This document shows positions 6,278 through 8,067 of a stretch of 8,067 nucleotides of DNA, piece by piece. The stretch comes from Flavobacteriales bacterium (GTDB lineage Bacteria; Bacteroidota; Bacteroidia; Flavobacteriales; Flavobacteriaceae), in the NCBI GenBank assembly GCA_027032855.1, contig JALVLX010000208.1:1-8067 (forward strand), in the 5' to 3' direction. The notes beneath the pieces are model-generated. The model was not told where the DNA came from and made no database searches. It saw only the letters and a program-made list of their open reading frames with translations. Positions within the stretch are counted from its first letter, which is position 1; every line of letters starts with the position of its first letter. The translations under genes were made by a program, and so were the position numbers.

Positions 6278-6333
6278 ATGATTAAAAAAATTCATATTCG
6301 TTTCTTTTTTATATTATTTGATAAACCAAAATT

Positions 6334-6349
6334 AAACAGAAATCTGTTT
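6334..6349. repeat. 16-base palindrome AAACAGA-AA-TCTGTTT
   Basis: This is a perfect 7+2+7 inverted repeat, 36 bases upstream of the -7 box of the DUF5687 gene. It could be an operator. The short AT-rich stem followed by T5 could also act as a weak terminator on the plus strand. Confidence 0.45.
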
Positions 6350-6385
6350 TTCTTTCTTAAAATACGATAGAAAAAGTTTATAGCT

Positions 6386-6393
6386 TATATTTG
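6386..6393 (+). promoter_or_regulatory. -7 box of the DUF5687 gene
   Basis: TATATTTG matches TAnnTTTG and lies 20 bases before the start codon. No TTG is found 17-23 bases upstream, so this promoter has a weak -33 half and may need an activator, perhaps acting from the palindromes further upstream. Confidence 0.6.
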
Positions 6394-6413
6394 TCTGACA
6401 TAATTTACAAATC

Positions 6414-7874
6414 ATGTTTCAAAAATTTATCTTACTTGAATGGCGCCGGTTTTTCCGGTCGAGTTATTGGCAGCGAAGCATAGCTGCTAATATTTTGTTG
6501 GGTTTTGCCGCTTTGTATATGCTAGTTCTTTTTTTAAGTTTGGGGGTCAGTTTGTATTTTATTTTAGAAAAAGAATTTTCCGGTCAAGAACCGCTTCTTT
6601 TGGTAAACAACTATTTGTTTTATTGGTTTATTGGCGATTTGATTATGCGGTATATGGCGCAAAGTTTACCGCAAGCATCGGTCAAGTCGTTGTTGGTATT
6701 GCCGGTCAAAAAACGACAAATCAGCCGGTATATTTTGTTTAAATCTACTATATCTTTTTGGGTATGGCTACCCTTGATGTTCTTTGTGCCTTTTGCGGCG
6801 GTATTGTGGCATAAGGGAATAGATCATTTTTATGTAAGCTGTTGGTTATTAACGATTTTAGGATTAATTTCAACCAATAATTTCCTGAATTATCTCATCA
6901 ACAAAAATCAAAAAATTTTGGCTGTTTTAGTTGCTGTATTGCTTTTTTCGGGTATCGCACAATATTTTAAGTTGATTGATTTACCCCAATATTTCGGGCA
7001 ATATATGAACCGTTTAAAAGATTTGCCTTTGTTGGCAATAATACCGTTTTTGACCGTAGCTTTGTTTGCCTATTTGGTTTACCGTAATATTTATAATCAA
7101 TTGTATTTAGATGACGGAATATTTGACAACCGGACACAAAATGTACAGACAACCGATTGGCAATTTACCAACCGTTTTGGCGAAACCGGCTTGTATCTCA
7201 ATAATGAGTTGAAATTGATTTTGCGTAATAAACGGACTAAACAAATGAAACAGTTACTCTTATTGCCATTAATGGGATTGTTTTATATTTTTGTGCCTGA
7301 TGAGAAGCTTATCGAAAAATTTATTTTTCCTGCATTTTATGTAATAGGTATATTAAGCATGTCTTATGGTAATTATATTCCTTCTTGGGATAGCACATAC
7401 TATCCACTTTTGATGACGCAAAAAGTAAATATTCGTAAATATTTGGAAAGTAAATGGTTGTTTTTGAGCTTGGTAAATTTATTATTATTTGTTTTGTCAA
7501 TACCTTATGCTTTTAGAAGTATTCGTTTGTTTTGGATGTTGTTTGCAGTAATGATGGTTAACATCGGTTTAATTAATTTGATTCTACTTTGGAATAGTGC
7601 TTACAACACTAAGCGCATAGATTTGGACAGGAAAGCCACATTTAATACACAAGGACTGACCGGTAGGGTGTTTATAACAGGTATGATAACAATGCTTATT
7701 CCGTTAATTATCTTTATGATAAGTTTTGAAACTTTAGGCTTTTATCCAGCTATAAGCATTTTATCCGGTTTGGGTTTAATAGGTGTTTTGCTAAAAAAGC
7801 CGTTTCTGAATTATGTGAGCCGGCTGTACCGGAAACGCAAATACATAACAATACATGGCTTTAAGCAGGAATAA
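6414..7874 (+). CDS. DUF5687 family polytopic membrane protein (ABC-2 permease-like)
   Basis: The 486-residue protein is strongly hydrophobic, with about 10-12 predicted membrane segments (roughly 24-51, 60-80, 108-130, 142-160, 168-184, 204-222, 279-296, 303-320, 347-363, 370-393, 419-437 and 443-460). The start MFQKFILLEWRRFFRS, the segment LLLVNNYLFYWFIGDLIMRY and LLVLPVKKRQI (93-103) are typical of DUF5687, a Bacteroidota family resembling ABC-2 type exporter permeases. A soluble loop around 230-275 contains LNNELKLILRNKR, which echoes the N-terminal LEW motif and suggests two related halves. The family usually pairs with an ABC ATP-binding protein encoded next door. Here a gene with its own promoter may follow at 8057. 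The transported substrate is unknown. The ATG at 6414 is preferred because family members begin just before the LEW motif, and a promoter lies just upstream. Confidence 0.85.
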   Translation: MFQKFILLEWRRFFRSSYWQRSIAANILLGFAALYMLVLFLSLGVSLYFILEKEFSGQEPLLLVNNYLFYWFIGDLIMRYMAQSLPQASVKSLLVLPVKKRQISRYILFKSTISFWVWLPLMFFVPFAAVLWHKGIDHFYVSCWLLTILGLISTNNFLNYLINKNQKILAVLVAVLLFSGIAQYFKLIDLPQYFGQYMNRLKDLPLLAIIPFLTVALFAYLVYRNIYNQLYLDDGIFDNRTQNVQTTDWQFTNRFGETGLYLNNELKLILRNKRTKQMKQLLLLPLMGLFYIFVPDEKLIEKFIFPAFYVIGILSMSYGNYIPSWDSTYYPLLMTQKVNIRKYLESKWLFLSLVNLLLFVLSIPYAFRSIRLFWMLFAVMMVNIGLINLILLWNSAYNTKRIDLDRKATFNTQGLTGRVFITGMITMLIPLIIFMISFETLGFYPAISILSGLGLIGVLLKKPFLNYVSRLYRKRKYITIHGFKQE

Positions 7875-7984
7875 GTTAGTTGAATGTTTGGAAAGTTTAT
7901 AATGTTCATAAAGTTTTGCCTGTCAACATCTTGAGTGTTGTAAGTATGATATGTTCTTTGACGCAGTTCTAAGATGCATCTAAA

Positions 7985-8012
7985 AACTTTCAACTTTCAA
8001 CCTTTAACTTTC
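7985..8012 (+). repeat. tandem heptamer repeat AACTTTC x4
   Basis: Four contiguous 7-base units follow the pattern AACTTTC (7985-7991, 7992-7998, 7999-8005 as AACCTTT, and 8006-8012). The array lies directly upstream of the -7 box at 8026 and overlaps its -33 region, so unit number could alter promoter spacing. Confidence 0.75.
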
Positions 8013-8025
8013 AGCTCAGATTTAT

Positions 8026-8033
8026 TAACTTTG
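8026..8033 (+). promoter_or_regulatory. -7 box for a gene starting near the right edge
   Basis: TAACTTTG matches TAnnTTTG. TTTA at 8003-8006, 19 bases upstream, is an imperfect -33 element inside the heptamer array. An ATG follows 23 bases downstream at 8057, the same leader length as for the oxidoreductase promoter. Confidence 0.55.
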
Positions 8034-8056
8034 CAATCTATGATAAAATCAATATA

Positions 8057-8067
8057 ATGATACAAGT
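8057..8067 (+). CDS. possible start of a further gene (cut by the window edge)
   Basis: ATG ATA CAA GT (Met-Ile-Gln-) opens at 8057, a normal leader distance after a -7 box. An earlier ATG at 8040 stops after five codons. A Met-Ile-rich start fits ABC ATP-binding subunits, which often neighbour DUF5687 genes, but eleven bases cannot prove identity. Confidence 0.35.

Noticed and set aside
7924..7940. CAACA/TGTTG inverted repeat after the DUF5687 gene as a terminator
   Set aside because: It has only five paired bases and no T-tract after it.

Overview
The window comes from an AT-rich genome of the Bacteroidota, most likely an aerobic flavobacterium-like organism. Several signs agree. Promoters have the Bacteroidota primary-sigma form (TTG, about 19-20 bases, TAnnTTTG), and no strong Shine-Dalgarno sequences are evident. 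One protein belongs to DUF5687, a Bacteroidota membrane family. A lipoprotein has Gly and Asp directly after its acylated Cys, and the other protein families are typical of this phylum. No tRNA, rRNA, CRISPR array, transposase or phage gene is visible.

Layout. (1) Positions 30-1997, minus strand: a CapA-like metallophosphatase-fold protein (918-1997) followed after 138 bases by a PlsC-type acyltransferase (30-779). (2) Positions 1998-2082: a compact divergent intergenic region with a near-consensus promoter for the rightward gene. (3) Positions 2083-3504, plus strand: an adrenodoxin reductase/FprA-like FAD oxidoreductase with a helical C-terminal extension, ended by a strong bidirectional terminator (3522-3562). 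(4) Positions 3583-4775, minus strand: two paralogous monohaem cytochromes c. One is a soluble periplasmic form (3583-3966). The other is lipid-anchored and carries a charged Ala/Lys/Glu repeat linker (4293-4775). The 326-base gap between them (3967-4292) holds the promoter of the soluble form, an intergenic repeat (4152-4191) and the terminator of the lipoprotein (4240-4270). (5) Positions 4789-6166, minus strand: the wreck of a DUF255/YyaL-type thioredoxin-domain lipoprotein. Its N-terminal thioredoxin part and C-terminal third survive in different frames, with the middle third missing. (6) Positions 6167-6413: an intergenic region with a second copy of the 40-base repeat, 32-base-spaced palindromes and a separate 16-base palindrome. 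(7) Positions 6414-7874, plus strand: a polytopic DUF5687 membrane protein. (8) Positions 7875-8067: a four-unit heptamer repeat, a promoter and probably the first codons of a further gene.

How the genes fit together. The acyltransferase and CapA-like protein are envelope functions (phospholipid synthesis and a surface-polymer-type exported protein) and may be co-transcribed. The two cytochromes are a gapless paralogous pair and probably carry electrons in the periplasm, one diffusible and one tethered. DUF5687 proteins resemble ABC-2 permeases and usually need an ATPase partner, which may start at 8057.

The least explained items are the shared 40-base intergenic repeat with its helically phased palindromes, the LEA-like repeat linker on the tethered cytochrome, the multiply broken DUF255 gene whose tail overlaps the cytochrome promoter, and a striking excess of the tetranucleotide CCGG across the whole window.
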